From Nymphalis io (Eukaryota > Arthropoda > Insecta > Lepidoptera > Nymphalidae), in contig NC_065893.1 in NCBI RefSeq assembly GCF_905147045.1, positions 1,364,001-1,428,000 of the forward strand: a stretch of 64,000 nt of DNA, in the 5' to 3' direction. The notes under the pieces were generated by a model that saw only the letters and a program-made list of their open reading frames with translations, ran no database searches and was not told where the DNA came from. The position numbers were made by a program, and so were the translations under genes. Of the stretch, positions 36,062 through 49,300 are shown piece after piece (the stretch's first letter is position 1; each line of letters begins with the position of its first letter).

Positions 36062-36202
36062 ATATACGTTTATAAAACTTTCATTCACATTTTATTTATC
36101 TTATTAATATTATAGATGAATTTAATTAATCATAAAATTATTTTTTTGTCATAATTGCTTTATATTCATACTTTACATTCTACGAAATAATGATTGATTG
36201 AG

Positions 36203-36512
36203 CCGAGATGGCCCAGTGGTAAGAACGCGTGAATCTTAACCGATGATCGTGGGTTCAAACCCGGGCAAGCACCACTGAATTTTCATGTGCTTAATTTGTG
36301 ATTATAATTCATCTCGTGCTTTACGGTGAAGGAAAACATCGTGAGGAAACCTGCATGTGTCTAATTTCACTGAAATTCTGCCACATGTGTATTCCACCAA
36401 CCCGCATTGGAGCAGCGTGGTGGAATAAGCTCCAAACCTTCTCCTCAAAAAGAGGAGAGGAGGCCTTTAGCCCAGCAGTGGGACATTCACAGGCTGTTAC
36501 GGTTACGGTAAT
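36203..36512 (+). repeat. SINE family A, full-length copy, ACGG type
   Basis: Head gccgagatggcccagtggta, body marker gctttacggtgaagg, 3' end cacaggctgttacggttacg. It sits about 140 bp past the predicted end of the cuticle-like gene 2 transcript. Confidence 0.9.
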
Positions 36513-37301
36513 GATTGATTAAAAAAAAAAAAAAAACAAATAACAGACTATAAACCTAATTGTTCCTTAGTCTCATTTAAAATATTATTTTATATGCTAT
36601 GATCATTCACTTTATTTCTTTACACGGACACGGACTTTTCTTTTCACGGACAATTAGGAACCATTATAATAGTAATTAATTCATTGCAAAGTTGGATCAA
36701 ATCAGCATGTTCGTTGACTTAAGTTACATAAAAAATTACGTAATACGTTACCTGTTTACATCGTCTTTAATCCACACCAACGATGGAAATAGTAAACAGG
36801 AATTATAATCAACAACATTGGCAATTTATCTTGATAGAAATCAATATTCGATCGAGCGATTGACTAATAAATATAATTAGAACGAATAATGCTCTGCAAT
36901 CAATAATTGTTCTAAGATTGATTACAAGGTGAAAATAGAACGGTTTTATACATGCAAGTTATTTATACAGTTACGGATTACAGACAAGTATAAGCTGTGA
37001 CTTAACGGATCATAATAATTGTTACGAAATTGCGTTTCTGGCGTGTGACTCGGAAACAAAAGAAGAACAATTTATGAAGTGAATGTGCTCTACATATACA
37101 TAATATGTATAACAAATACGTTACATATTCCAAGCACACGTTTAAAATTAACTTTCTGTCATAAAAATATAAAATAAAACGTTCCACTAGTTGCTTTGTT
37201 ACTTTTATTGAAACGATTTCACTTAAATTTTTTTCTGTCTCGTATAATTTTGTCAATTAACTTTAAAATATTAATATTTTAATTCTAAAATATAAACTTA
37301 C

Positions 37302-37400
37302 CTTATATAGGGTATGTTGGCGGGAATGTGGTACTTCGAACCGGGATCAAAATCAAGTTCAGAACGAAGCACTGGCGGTTTGATCCCTTCATACTGCTCT
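37302..37400 (-). CDS. ACE exon 8 of those seen (most 3')
   Basis: It completes the split Arg codon after WWRL and encodes EQYEGIKPPVLRSELDFDPG followed by SKYHIPANIPYI and a split Arg. It ends in a GTAAGT donor, so at least one further exon must lie at lower coordinates. I could not recognise it. Confidence 0.92.
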
Positions 37401-40400
37401 CTGTAAAACATACGAAGATTATACAAATACTAAGGGTTACAAAGGGTTTGCAATATTTAGGCTTAATAACTCAAAGACATTATTCTACTGATAAATACCA
37501 ACACTTTGATAACTGTTGTCAAGTCAATTGTTATTACAATCACATAACATCTTAGATCTTATCGTTGGGAAACCTCAATAACGTAAAGAGTTATTTATAC
37601 TTTTTACAATATCAATATCTATTATAAAAGGTAAATTACCATTAAGAGGGACATTTATCCCACCCTGCTATCAGTAAAATAACAGCCCTTAAGTGTAATT
37701 AATGTAGGCGAATGGTGTAGCTTCTTCCACCATGCGTTTGGCAGAATTATATCCAAAATATGTAGGTTATATGACGATGTATTCCTTTATTAACGAATAT
37801 GTAATTCAATATAAACATAAATCAAGCACTTTGAATATAGTACATTCTTGCCTGTTATTCTATCCACTGAGCCATATCGATTCTGATAGTTACAAAAAAA
37901 CGCCAATTCACATTGATGACTCAATGATTCCAAAAATATTGTATGTCCAAATAGGGATGAAGATAGGAAATATTTGTTAATATTACATAAAACGTAAATT
38001 GCAGCTTGTCTTATGTAAGAATAATTAAATTGCAGTAAAACCGCAAATATGGTATATTAATTGTAATTTCATGTACCATATTGCGTTAAATCGGAACAGT
38101 TTGTCAATCAGGCATACACATATATCTCAATTACATAACAATATGTAATATATAAGAAACTACTTATATTACAGGAGCTAAGATACTAGAAGTAAATGGA
38201 ACGGACTCAATTTAAAAGATTATAGCAAATGACTTCAATCTTATAATATAAAACGCTTTTAAAAGCAACAAAGGTTATTAATTTGGACTTTGAATAAAGT
38301 TTCAGTTCTTATTTAGTAAGGTATACGTGTCAATAATTTAGTAATTGTATAAATTTAAAAAATAACTTTAAATTCCCTAAATAAAATAATATAAATATAT
38401 TTAAAAAAAAATCTGTAACATACTTAACGCTTCATTACAATTGAAAACTATTTGTATTTATTAATTTTAGTTTAATTTTATTTCCGTTAAAATATCTTAT
38501 GTTGAAAAAATTGGGGTTAATTGGGGTTATCGGGGTTATTTGGGAAATATAATATATATATAGTTAATAATATATAGCAAAATTGCGGGCATTTGTCATT
38601 TTAAATAGGAATCGCTGCAGCCTATATCGGGTACCGCAGTAATAAAACTTTCAACTTCGTTTTCAAGAGTCAAGGCCGGGTCCGACCGCAGCTACCTCTT
38701 CCAATATAAACTGGAGCAAATGCTTGCACGATCTATAATTAATTGCATGGAACGTCTTATATTGCATACACATTTCGAAAAAAATAAACTTAGTGAACAT
38801 TCTAAATGACGTTCCATTCGCGTTTTTTAAGTTTTTTCTTAAAAGCCTTAAAATGTGAAAAGTTAGATTTTTTTTAAATGATATATTCGTTTTTATTTTA
38901 TAAAATGTATTCATATTTAAAATAATTGAAAACATAAAATAGATATAACATATTTATATCGCGTGGAATGGTGGCAAAAATGCTGCTAGCATTTCCCATT
39001 TGAATCGTAATTCCGATCCTCTGGGCGAAAATTAACCAGCTCTTCACGTATTGTCTGTGCCTTAAGTGTTTTTTGTATTTAATTTATATTAATGTCATTG
39101 AATTGTACCTGCATGCTTAGTCATTCAAGGAATGCACTTTCATGGTTATTACCAGACGCCATCACAATCAAATTACAGGTTTAAATTTTTTGACTTAATT
39201 AAATACTTAATTATTTTATTATTAATGCTGTTTTATCCACGTTTTAGCTTAATCAAAATAAAACATTATAATTAAAAATGTTAATAGTAACACAGATCAT
39301 ATAATATCGTATACTGTTCATCATCATATACTGTAGTAATATCAAGACTAATTCTATTTAGTGAAATATCTGTATGGGAATCATTTTGGAAACTTTATTC
39401 TTGGACAAAACTATTTTGTTGGAGATTTAGTTGAATATAATAGATAATTAAATCTACGTGTCTTTTGTTTTATTTTTCAACGGAACGTGTGAATTTTCAA
39501 TCCTAGACAGTTGAATAGTTAGCGGTTTCGAGTCGTGTTTTGAAATTACACTATTTAAATCCCTGGCTCGGCTTTCTCTTCCAATTGAATACCTTAGGGT
39601 CAAAAACATTACTTTCCGTTACTCTTTCTAGTTCCCATTGTCTTGTTTTGCTTTATCTAATAATTGCTTTACAGCTAAGGACACTTCCTTAAAAGTTAGA
39701 AAATAAATTTTAACCGAATGCGAGTTCAAATCCGGGCAAGCCCCGCAGATTTTTCGTTTGATTAATATTTGTTTATAATTCATTCGTTATCGGCGACGAA
39801 GGAAATCATACTGAGTGAGCTTGGTGAAATAATATCGCGTTGTTGTTGTTTACATTGCTTTAATTTTTTGTGGATATAATATAAATATACACTTGTAAAT
39901 TATTACTTAAGTGTTTAACATTTGTACTACTAATAGCTTTTATTATACTAGCGTTTTAACCGCAGTTTCACTCGCGTCATCATTCAGAATTGCTTGCGAA
40001 TTGCGAATTTCCATTGGTCTTCCTTTAAAAATTAAGAAATTTCATCTAAAGTTTCATGCCCTTTATCACCATCTTAAGGATTAAATAAAAATAAAAAAAC
40101 TTCCTAGCTTACTATTTAAAAGGAACTTAAAAACGAACGTATGCAAATTTTTATGGCGCTAGCCCTAATAGTTTGGGCTGTATGTTGGTATTTCAGCCAG
40201 TCAATTATTCTTTAAAATATTATATAGATTATTTGATATCTTATACTCCAAGTTTTAAAAGACTGCTGATTTAAAAATAAGACCGCTTTTTATTTCTTGT
40301 GTAGGTATATCTTTTGATTCATGATGAAATTTGTTTTTGTTATTAATTTCAATGTTTACATATGTAGATGTAAACATTGAAATTCTTAAATTATGAAGCA

Positions 40401-43400
40401 ACAAAGATTGCTCGTGACCCAACCCACCATTACTTCCATGCGCAGCAAAGCGTATATATGTAACCGTGTTACGTTATAATTGCGTTATTAGCAATTATCA
40501 TTATCTAATACATAATAATCGTTTCATCTTGCGAGCTTCTTAATGTATATTTCAATTATCTATTTAGTAAGAACGAAATAATAACAAATCGTAATTGAAT
40601 GGGAAGTCTCTAGAAGTTTATAATATAAGTAAAGATATATCTTTACTTATATTATAAACTTAGTAAGTTTATAATATAAGTTTATAATATAAGTAAAGAT
40701 ATATCTTTACTTATGTTATAAACGTGAAAGCAACTCTGTCTGTATGTTATACTTACAAGGCTAAACCACTAAACCGATTTTGATAAAATTTAGTATGTAG
40801 CAGTATGAAGCTGGCTTGAACCCTGAGCACCCGCCCCTATCCCCTAACGAATACTAGAAAATTATATATTCTGGTAAAAAAAAATTATTATTATGACGTA
40901 ACAATTTCAATACGTTCATAATAGCCAAGATGGCCCAATGACTAAAATCAAGAGTAATGGCTTAAGCCCGGGCAAGCACTGAATTTTCAGGGGTTTAAGT
41001 TGTGTTTATAATTCATCTCGAGCTCGACGGTAGCTGTATTTTATGAGACCCTTGCGATTAGCCCGAGTGTTCAAAGTTTGGTCAGGAACATATTGCTATA
41101 TGAAAAAGAAATAGAAAATAAGGGATAGCTATACTAATCTCAACTACTAACCTGAGCCTCCACCATTGACAGTTGTATTGCTCCTTTCTGACTTCCCCGC
41201 TAAAGACGTCCCACCGCCATTTGTCCATAACCAAGGCAAATGGTAGAAAGGCCAACTTATCCATAGCCTGGGTGAACAAATAGTTGATGTCATGGGCTGT
41301 GTCATCCACAGAACGCTGGATCAACCCCAGAGTCTGGAGGTGTCGAGGTGATGAGACCGATAAAGCAATGGTCTCCCCAATAGCTTCATGAAAACCTGTA
41401 AGTAAAAATTTGGTTATTATTTTAATATAAAACGATTGAATAATATTATTAGTAAATATTTAATGTTATTAATCTAACGAGGTTTGTGACGGGAATTTAG
41501 TGAAATAATGTAGAAAATAATATCATTTAATAATTAATTTCAAAAAACGAATGCGAGATGAAAATAACTCAATGAAAACTATTTGGACAAATAAATCCAC
41601 TCGTTAGGGTATATAAAATACATATTTGTTCTGTATCCAGTCTGCATACATACAATAGTATAAAATGCACAATTGTTCATCTACCAAACGTATTTGTATC
41701 ACTGGTATCATACGGAAAATTTACATTAAAGCCAGACGTACGCGTGAGGTAACAGCTTAGGGCGCAAGCCTTGTACTAGCAAGTCTTTCCTTAATTTTGT
41801 TTTTTAATATTTTTATACCATTAGGAAGCATACAGTACCTAATGAATACATTCTATGGCAACTGAATATATGTTATATATGACGTCATATTAAATTCAAA
41901 ATTATACTATACGACATAATTAAAGCAAAAAAATGTATGTGGTGTAAAACCAATGGTTTTAACTTTTAACACACAGATAAACAATTTTACTTAATTTATG
42001 GTTATTTTACTGTCTTTATCTTAAAAATTGCGTATTTTTTTATAGAATAGGTAGGTGGACGAGCATATGGGCCACCTGATGGTAAGTGGTCACTAATGCC
42101 AATGAAATATTAACCATCGCTTACGTCGTCACCAACCTTGGGAACTAAGATGTTATGTCCCTTGTGCCTGTAATTACACTGACTCATTCACCCTTCAAAC
42201 CGGAACACAACAATATCAAGTACTACTTTTTTCCTGTAGAATATCTAATGAGTTGGTGGTACCAACCCAGACGAGCTTGCACAAAGCTCTACCACCATTA
42301 TGTAAATGGAATACAGATTAATAGCCACACCTTATTTTGAATAGCCAAGTATATAATCTATTGTTCAAACTAATTAAAAAATAATAAAGTATATAAAAAA
42401 GCTGAGCAAGATGTATAAACATTTTCTTTATTATGAAATTAACTTAATGTATTTATATTTATAAATAGATGATCTATATTATGTTATACAAAGCTTTTTA
42501 TGTAATTGACACAATTTTATTTATTTATTTATTTATTTAACACTTTTTGCATAACATATACATAAAATGAGAGAAGTAGGAAACAATCAAAGAAAACAAA
42601 AAATGGTGCGCAAAGGCGGTCTTATCGCTTATAGCGATCTCTAACAGATAACCTTTGGTGAAAGAATTTTGTAAGAGAACGGGTAAGTGCATTTACATAT
42701 AAAAAGGAGATACTAAATATTTAATAAGCTACACATATCTACATCCCACTAACCACAAATAATAATACATACATACATACACATACATACACATATACAT
42801 ACAAACAAATATAATTATATAGCATATACATATTATATATAATTATAAAGTATAAAATTATATATAGATAAATTATAAACCACATACTATTTCATACATA
42901 CATACATATGTACCTTACTTGGAAATGGACAAATAATAGCTTTTCAAGCGGTATTTAAAAATACTTAATGAATTCGACTGCCGAATATCTGTAGGCAGTG
43001 CATTCCAAAGTTTGATGGTTTTTGCAGTAAAAGAGTTACTGTAGGTTTGTGTCCGGCTGCAGGGGGTAACAAGTTTATTATCATCCGAAGAACGCAGGTT
43101 GTGTGCGCTGTCGCAACCAAGAAATTTTAAGCGTTTAAGGTAGGATGGTGAGTGATCGATATAAAGAATAGAGTAGAGAAGAAATAAGGCGTGTAGATTT
43201 CTTCGTAGTCTGATTGGCAGCCACTTTAACTGAGAAAGTTGTGAAAAAGTGAACTGCGAAAGTTTGATCATGTCTCTGAGTACCGATACTCAGACCAAAA
43301 ATAAATCTTATGGCTATATTTTGCAGCCGTTCTAATTTATTTAGGGTATTCTTGAGTTAAATCCATGTAGCAGACATCAGCATAGTCCAGTATTGGTAAG

Positions 43401-46295
43401 AGGAACGTATTAGCTAAGCTGATCTTTGCCTTGATAGGCAATAGGTTTTACCATCGCCTTAAAAAACCAATGATAGCGAAAATCTTACGACTCATTTCAG
43501 CAATTTGAGGTACCCAGGAAAAGGAAGCATCAAGAAGTAGTCCAAGATTTCTAACAGTCTCTTGCATGTGTAATATTTGGCCCTCAAATAAGATTGGAGG
43601 TAGATGTTTATCTTGGACCCTCGTCAGAAGCTTATGACTGCCAAATATAGCCACTTGCGACTTGCTCGGGTTCACTTTGAGACGGTAAGATTTACACCAT
43701 TCAGATATCTTTGCCAAATCATGATTCAAGGTTGCAGCTGCCTCATCGATACTGTCTAAAGGAGCGGTAACGTAAATTTGTAGATCATCAGCATATAGAT
43801 GATAAGAGGAGCAGATAAGTGAAGAGAGAGTATTAATGAATATAGAAAAGAGAAGAGGTGAGAGCACACCACCTTGCGGGACTCCGGAAGGAATATCTAG
43901 ATAGGATGAATATTTATTATTAGCCATTATGCATTGCTGTCGGTTAAACAGATAAGAGCGGAACCATTCAATGACAGTAGAATCTATGTTTAGCGATCTT
44001 AGGATTGCCAAGCATATGTCATAGTCGATGTTATTAAAGGCATTTAAAAAGTCAAGGAGAGCTAGTACAGTCACGGATTTGTTATCAATACCCTGGCGAA
44101 TGTCGTCACATACCTTAACAAGAGCTGTAACTGTACTATGGCCTAATCTAAACCCAGATTGAAAAGGGCACAGGATTTTATTAATAGTGAGGAATTGGTT
44201 TAGTTGAGAGTGAACAACACGCTCTAATACCTTTGAAAGAAATGGAAGAACAGAAATAGGTCTAAAATGAGAAAGAAGCAAAGGATTGGAAACTTTGGGA
44301 ATAGGAATCACGAGAGCTTTACGCCATACAGAAGGGAAGGCACCATGTAATAAAGAATAGTTAAATATATGGCATAAAGTAGGCAAAATACTGTTAAGGG
44401 CAAGAAGTATAAGTTTTCGACTAATTCCGTCACAACCGATTGCATCAGATTTGATGCATAGGATGTTTTTTTTTTAATTCTCCCATGGTAACAGGACTGA
44501 ATTGGAAAGGAGGATAGCTAGGGATTGGCAATGAATGGAGATAGTTGAGTGTGATGGATTTGTACTGATTGTTTAGAGAGGAAGAGGAAATAAAGTGTTT
44601 ATTAAGATCATCGAGATTGAAATTGGCAGAAAACGTTTCCCGCTGACGCCCTATCCCTAATGATCTCAAAAACTGCCATATCCTAGATGTTCCGCATGTA
44701 TCCATGATGTAAATTTAATTAATTTTTTTTACAAGTCATTAGTATTTTTTGTATTAAGTTAAATATAATATTAGAAATTTGTTTTCGTTACAATCATTTT
44801 ATAAAACACTGAATCTTGTCGACTTGTTTTACATTTTGACAGAATTATAAGAATAATTTATTGTTTTGTGTAGCAAGATATAATAAAAAATATCAATTCA
44901 TTAAGACCATAACGATAATTTCTCTCTTTCTAACATCGTTGTTCTGACATTCGCTAGAAGAAGACACGGCATTGCTTAACCAATCACCCCCAGAAAACTT
45001 ACAAATAAAGCCGTAACAGTTTAAAAGCTATTGAGAAAGCGAACACGGAAGTTTTCGATAGTCGGGCGCGTGCCGGAAATGACGTTTTTTTAATCCAATA
45101 AATATACGTATACCTGTAACCGGTCACTGAGATATGATACAAGACTTCACTTAATACTAACTAGAAAGCTAGATATCTATGACACAACTATATACACTTT
45201 ACATGAAACGGGCCAGTGGATAAAATACAACAACAACGCAAGTTCGCGAAAATCATAGGTAATATTTATATGGCAGTTTGAATTGGTTATATTGTTGGCC
45301 GTTGTATTTAAATCTAATCGAACTATGATGATAATTTTAAACTTAAATATAAATAGAATTCAAATTTAGAACAAAGTTATTTTTCTGTAATATTAAGGTA
45401 ATAATCTAAATGCAGGTTATTTATAATATCAGATATTTTGTAATGATAGTAAAAAGAGTTACGTAGAGTAACACCATATATCCAATTGCTGAACTAATTC
45501 CGGGTCATATTTTGAGGAGACGGCTTGGAGTATACTGTATCACAGTCGAGCACGAGATGAATTCTAATAGCTACACAACAAATTTCAGTAGCATTCCGAT
45601 TTGAACCCACTGCCTTCGGTTAACACGAGATCTAACTACTAAGCCACCTCGACTCAAATCTTGTAAATATGCCTGTAATGTTTTCTTGGTCAATTATTTA
45701 AAAAAAAAAAACACAAGTAAATCAAAATGTTTTATTTCTATATCCTATGAAACAAATACTACACTTGAAACTGCTCTATTGAATGTTACATCATTGAATT
45801 CAGCTTTCATTCAACGCAGATGTAACTTGGCAATAAAAGAGAAAACACATACGCGGTCTTTATTAGTAATTCAACTTGCAATTTCAACTAAACCCAAACA
45901 AACTTTGTTAAACTTGACCTCGTTGCTCGCTATATTTTAAAAAATAGCAATGATCTAGACTATCTAGATGTGTCTAGATTTATAAATAAATATATGTCAG
46001 AGATAATAAATTTAAGCGGGTATACGACGTCACTTATTAGAATAGCAACACCACACACAACGTGATGTATGTCATGTAGGTTGGTCGGTTGTCAGGCGTC
46101 AAGTATGAAAATTAAAGACGGTTGCCTATTTTATTATGTAGCTGACTGATAAAAATATAAAATATATGATCATTTTGTCGAGCGACCCCCTTGGTCTCTC
46201 GGTCTCTTTACGAGCGCACTGACTGATTTAATAAAATCAACATATTGGACGAGAATGGCGGCCATTAAAATGGTAACCATTTGAATCCGCGACAC

Positions 46296-46335
<40 letters not shown>

Positions 46336-49300
46336 CAATATTCTGTCTTTTGTCTCTAAAATTAAATTAAGTTCAACGACGAAATTTATTTTTATAGTTC
46401 AAATTCATACAAAGCTTTCGAATATGGATAGATTTATGAAAATCGTGATTTTATTTATAACTTCGATATGAAATTATAAGAAAGTCACATAAAAATTAAT
46501 TAAATGAATATTTAAAATTATTTACAATGAATATTAAAGAGAATAGCTTCAATTTAAATAAAAAGTCATTTCTAGTAACAATTCGATCTCTAAGCGCACA
46601 CGAACAAGATGCGCGTCGTTATATAACAATACCGTAATCGTTAGTATTAATTTCCGTGACTTCACTATTATGTGTTGAATAAATTGAGGTGTAGTTTTAA
46701 CCGACTTTAAAAATATGCGTAATGTATTTAATAATAATAATAATAATATCCTGGGATATTGATCCCACACGGCCATCTGATCCCAAATTAAGCTTGTACA
46801 AACCTTGTGCTATGGAAAGCAGACAACTGATATACTACATATACTACTTTTTATTTTGTAAATACATACCTATATAGATAATTACACCCAGACTCAGGAC
46901 AAACAGATATGCTTATGCACATAAATGTCTGTCCTGGGTGGGAATCGAACCCACGACCTTCGGTGTGAAAGGCAAGTATCTACCAACCACGCCAACCGGC
47001 TTGTCTTCAAAAATGTATTGGTAATGTGGACAGACATTTGTGTGCATGTTCATGTCTGTTTGTCCTGAGTCTGGGTGTAATTATCTATATAAGTATGTAT
47101 TTACAAAAGAAAAGTAGTATATGTAGTATATCAGTCGTCTGGTTTCCATAATACGACCTCTGCTTAGTTTGGGATCATATGGTCATGCCTGAATAATGTC
47201 CCAGGATATTATTACAAAAGCGTTGTGTTAGGAGTGAGGACAATAGCTTAAAGGGTCCGTATATCATAGCACTATTGTAACAAGCAATATAAAATATAAT
47301 CTCTGAAAATTTTACCTAATTATTCAAACAAAACTAATTTAGGTAATTAGTGATTTACAATCAATCAAAATCAATATGCAGGTTTCCTCACGATGTTTTC
47401 CTTTACAAATTAAACGCTTGAAAACTTAGTGGTGCTAGTGAATTTGAACCCGCAACCTTCGCTTAATATTCACGTTTCCTAGCCACTGGGCCATCATAGT
47501 ACTTTCAAGACAAATCAGCTACTAGCTGTAATCTGATTTTGATGAAGGGTCAATAACCTATCATTAGTGATTAACATATTAAAAATAATTTCTTTTTTTT
47601 TTTAATTATCAGCAAATCACTCACCTACATCAGTTGCACGCATGCGCAATGAAACGCCGTATCATACTTTGCGGACACGCTTGAACCAAATGTCGCAACA
47701 TAGGAAAAGATAATTATGTAAATCTGACACCACCTAGACAGTGCAGTTGCGAATGTTAACATATCCGAAAAGTTCCGACGACGCGTGTCTAGTGTCAATA
47801 ATAGAGTTAAAACTTTGTCACTGTAATTGATTACTTCGGGTGATGAGAATAACAACACGAATTTTTTGTATTTTATAATGACATGGTTGTAACACATGAT
47901 GTAATAACATCTAAGTTATATGTCAGTCTTTACGTATACGAGGTTAAGTTATTTAAGCGCTTGATGACGAAGCGAAAATTTTATTATATTTTAAAGAATA
48001 AAATAAATGTATGCACTCTCCATAGTATAAAACAACCAAAAAAACCTCAACCTTCTCCCCAAAAAGGGAGAGGAGGCCTTAGCCCAGCAGTGGGACATTA
48101 ACAGGCTGTTACTGGTTACTGGTTACTCTCCATAGTGTGAGGAAAAAAAGCAATATTAATATTTAGGAAATAAATTACACCTCATGGTTTGAAGGTATTT
48201 AATTAAATTTTTTTTCGCCTATTTTTTATTTTTTACAAAAAATAGTATGTACGTTTGCTTCTTAAAATTCTAGATTCTGTTCATAAAATTCTAGATGACA
48301 TGCAAAAAATACCAACTCGAAGCAAAAGACAACGGAAATAGGACATAGTATCTGCTCATCTAAGTGGGTACCACCTAAGGGTTACCTCCAATTATATCAC
48401 CAAGTAATCTAGGAAGTATCCCTGTGTTTCAGACTGATCGGTCAGTTGTGTAATTGAACTCAGTTATCTTAGGTATTAGGAGAATTTGGATTAATCCTAG
48501 CATCATAATGTGTAAAGGATTATTTTTAACAACTCTGTCTTAAACCAGTACCAGTAGTCTGTGAATGTCCCACTGCTGGGCTAAGGCTTCCTCTCCCTTT
48601 TTGAGGAGGAGATAATATGTTACACATATGGATATAATATCTCTCATTCTCTGGCTCTAAGATATTATATTACTGGCTGTGCGAGATGGTGACCACTTAC
48701 CATCAGGTAGAACAATTGCTCCTAAATGCTTATACTTTAATAATTTTATTTCACCAAGGAATTTTTCCTTGGTTAATATTTAATTAAAGGTTTAATCTAT
48801 TTAACCCTGAATCGATAGTCTTTAATCTGTTCCTTGGCAGTGTGACACTTTTGTGCGACTTAATATCAATGAGATTAAAGGTTGAAACCACTGGAAGTTT
48901 CGCTATAAACATCTTCTACAAGACATCACAATACAATGACAATAGATTATTACAAAAAATGTTGGATATTTTTCTGTTCGTTATAAATTAATAAGTTTTA
49001 TTGTGATATATCTAAATTACAAATTATAATTATAATACTGAATGCATATATTATTATCACAATACAAGTTTTGCTTAAATAAGCCGAGATGGCCCAGTGG
49101 TAAGAACGCTTGAATCTTAGTCGATGGTCATGCTTAATTTGTGATTATAATTCATCTCGTGCTTTACGGTGAAGGAAAACATCGTGAGGAAACCTGCATG
49201 TGTAATTTCACTGGTATTCTGCCACATGTGTATTCCACCAACCCGCACTGGAGCAGCGTGGTGGAATAAGCTCCAAGCCTTCTCCTCAAAAATGGAGAGG

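Larger units (their letters stand above)
42515..44709 (-). mobile_element. jockey/CR1-like LINE, 5'-truncated and frameshifted
   Basis: On the minus strand it runs from about 44709 (truncation inside the segment before the RT domain) to a (TAAA)n tail at 42540-42515. The reverse transcriptase is visible at 44386-43448: VIPIPK, FRPISVLPFLSKVLERVV, FQSGFRLGHSTVTAL, LLDFLNAFNNIDYD, SGVPQGGVLSPLLFSIFIN and the catalytic YADD. A further C-terminal piece lies at 43271-42915 (KLWNALPTDIRQ), out of frame with the RT part. Breaks are a 10-nt A-run frameshift at 44475-44466, a stop at 43450-43448, and a frameshift between 43448 and 43271. No endonuclease domain is present. It lies in the 12.5-kb ACE intron, in the same orientation as ACE. 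Confidence 0.88.
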
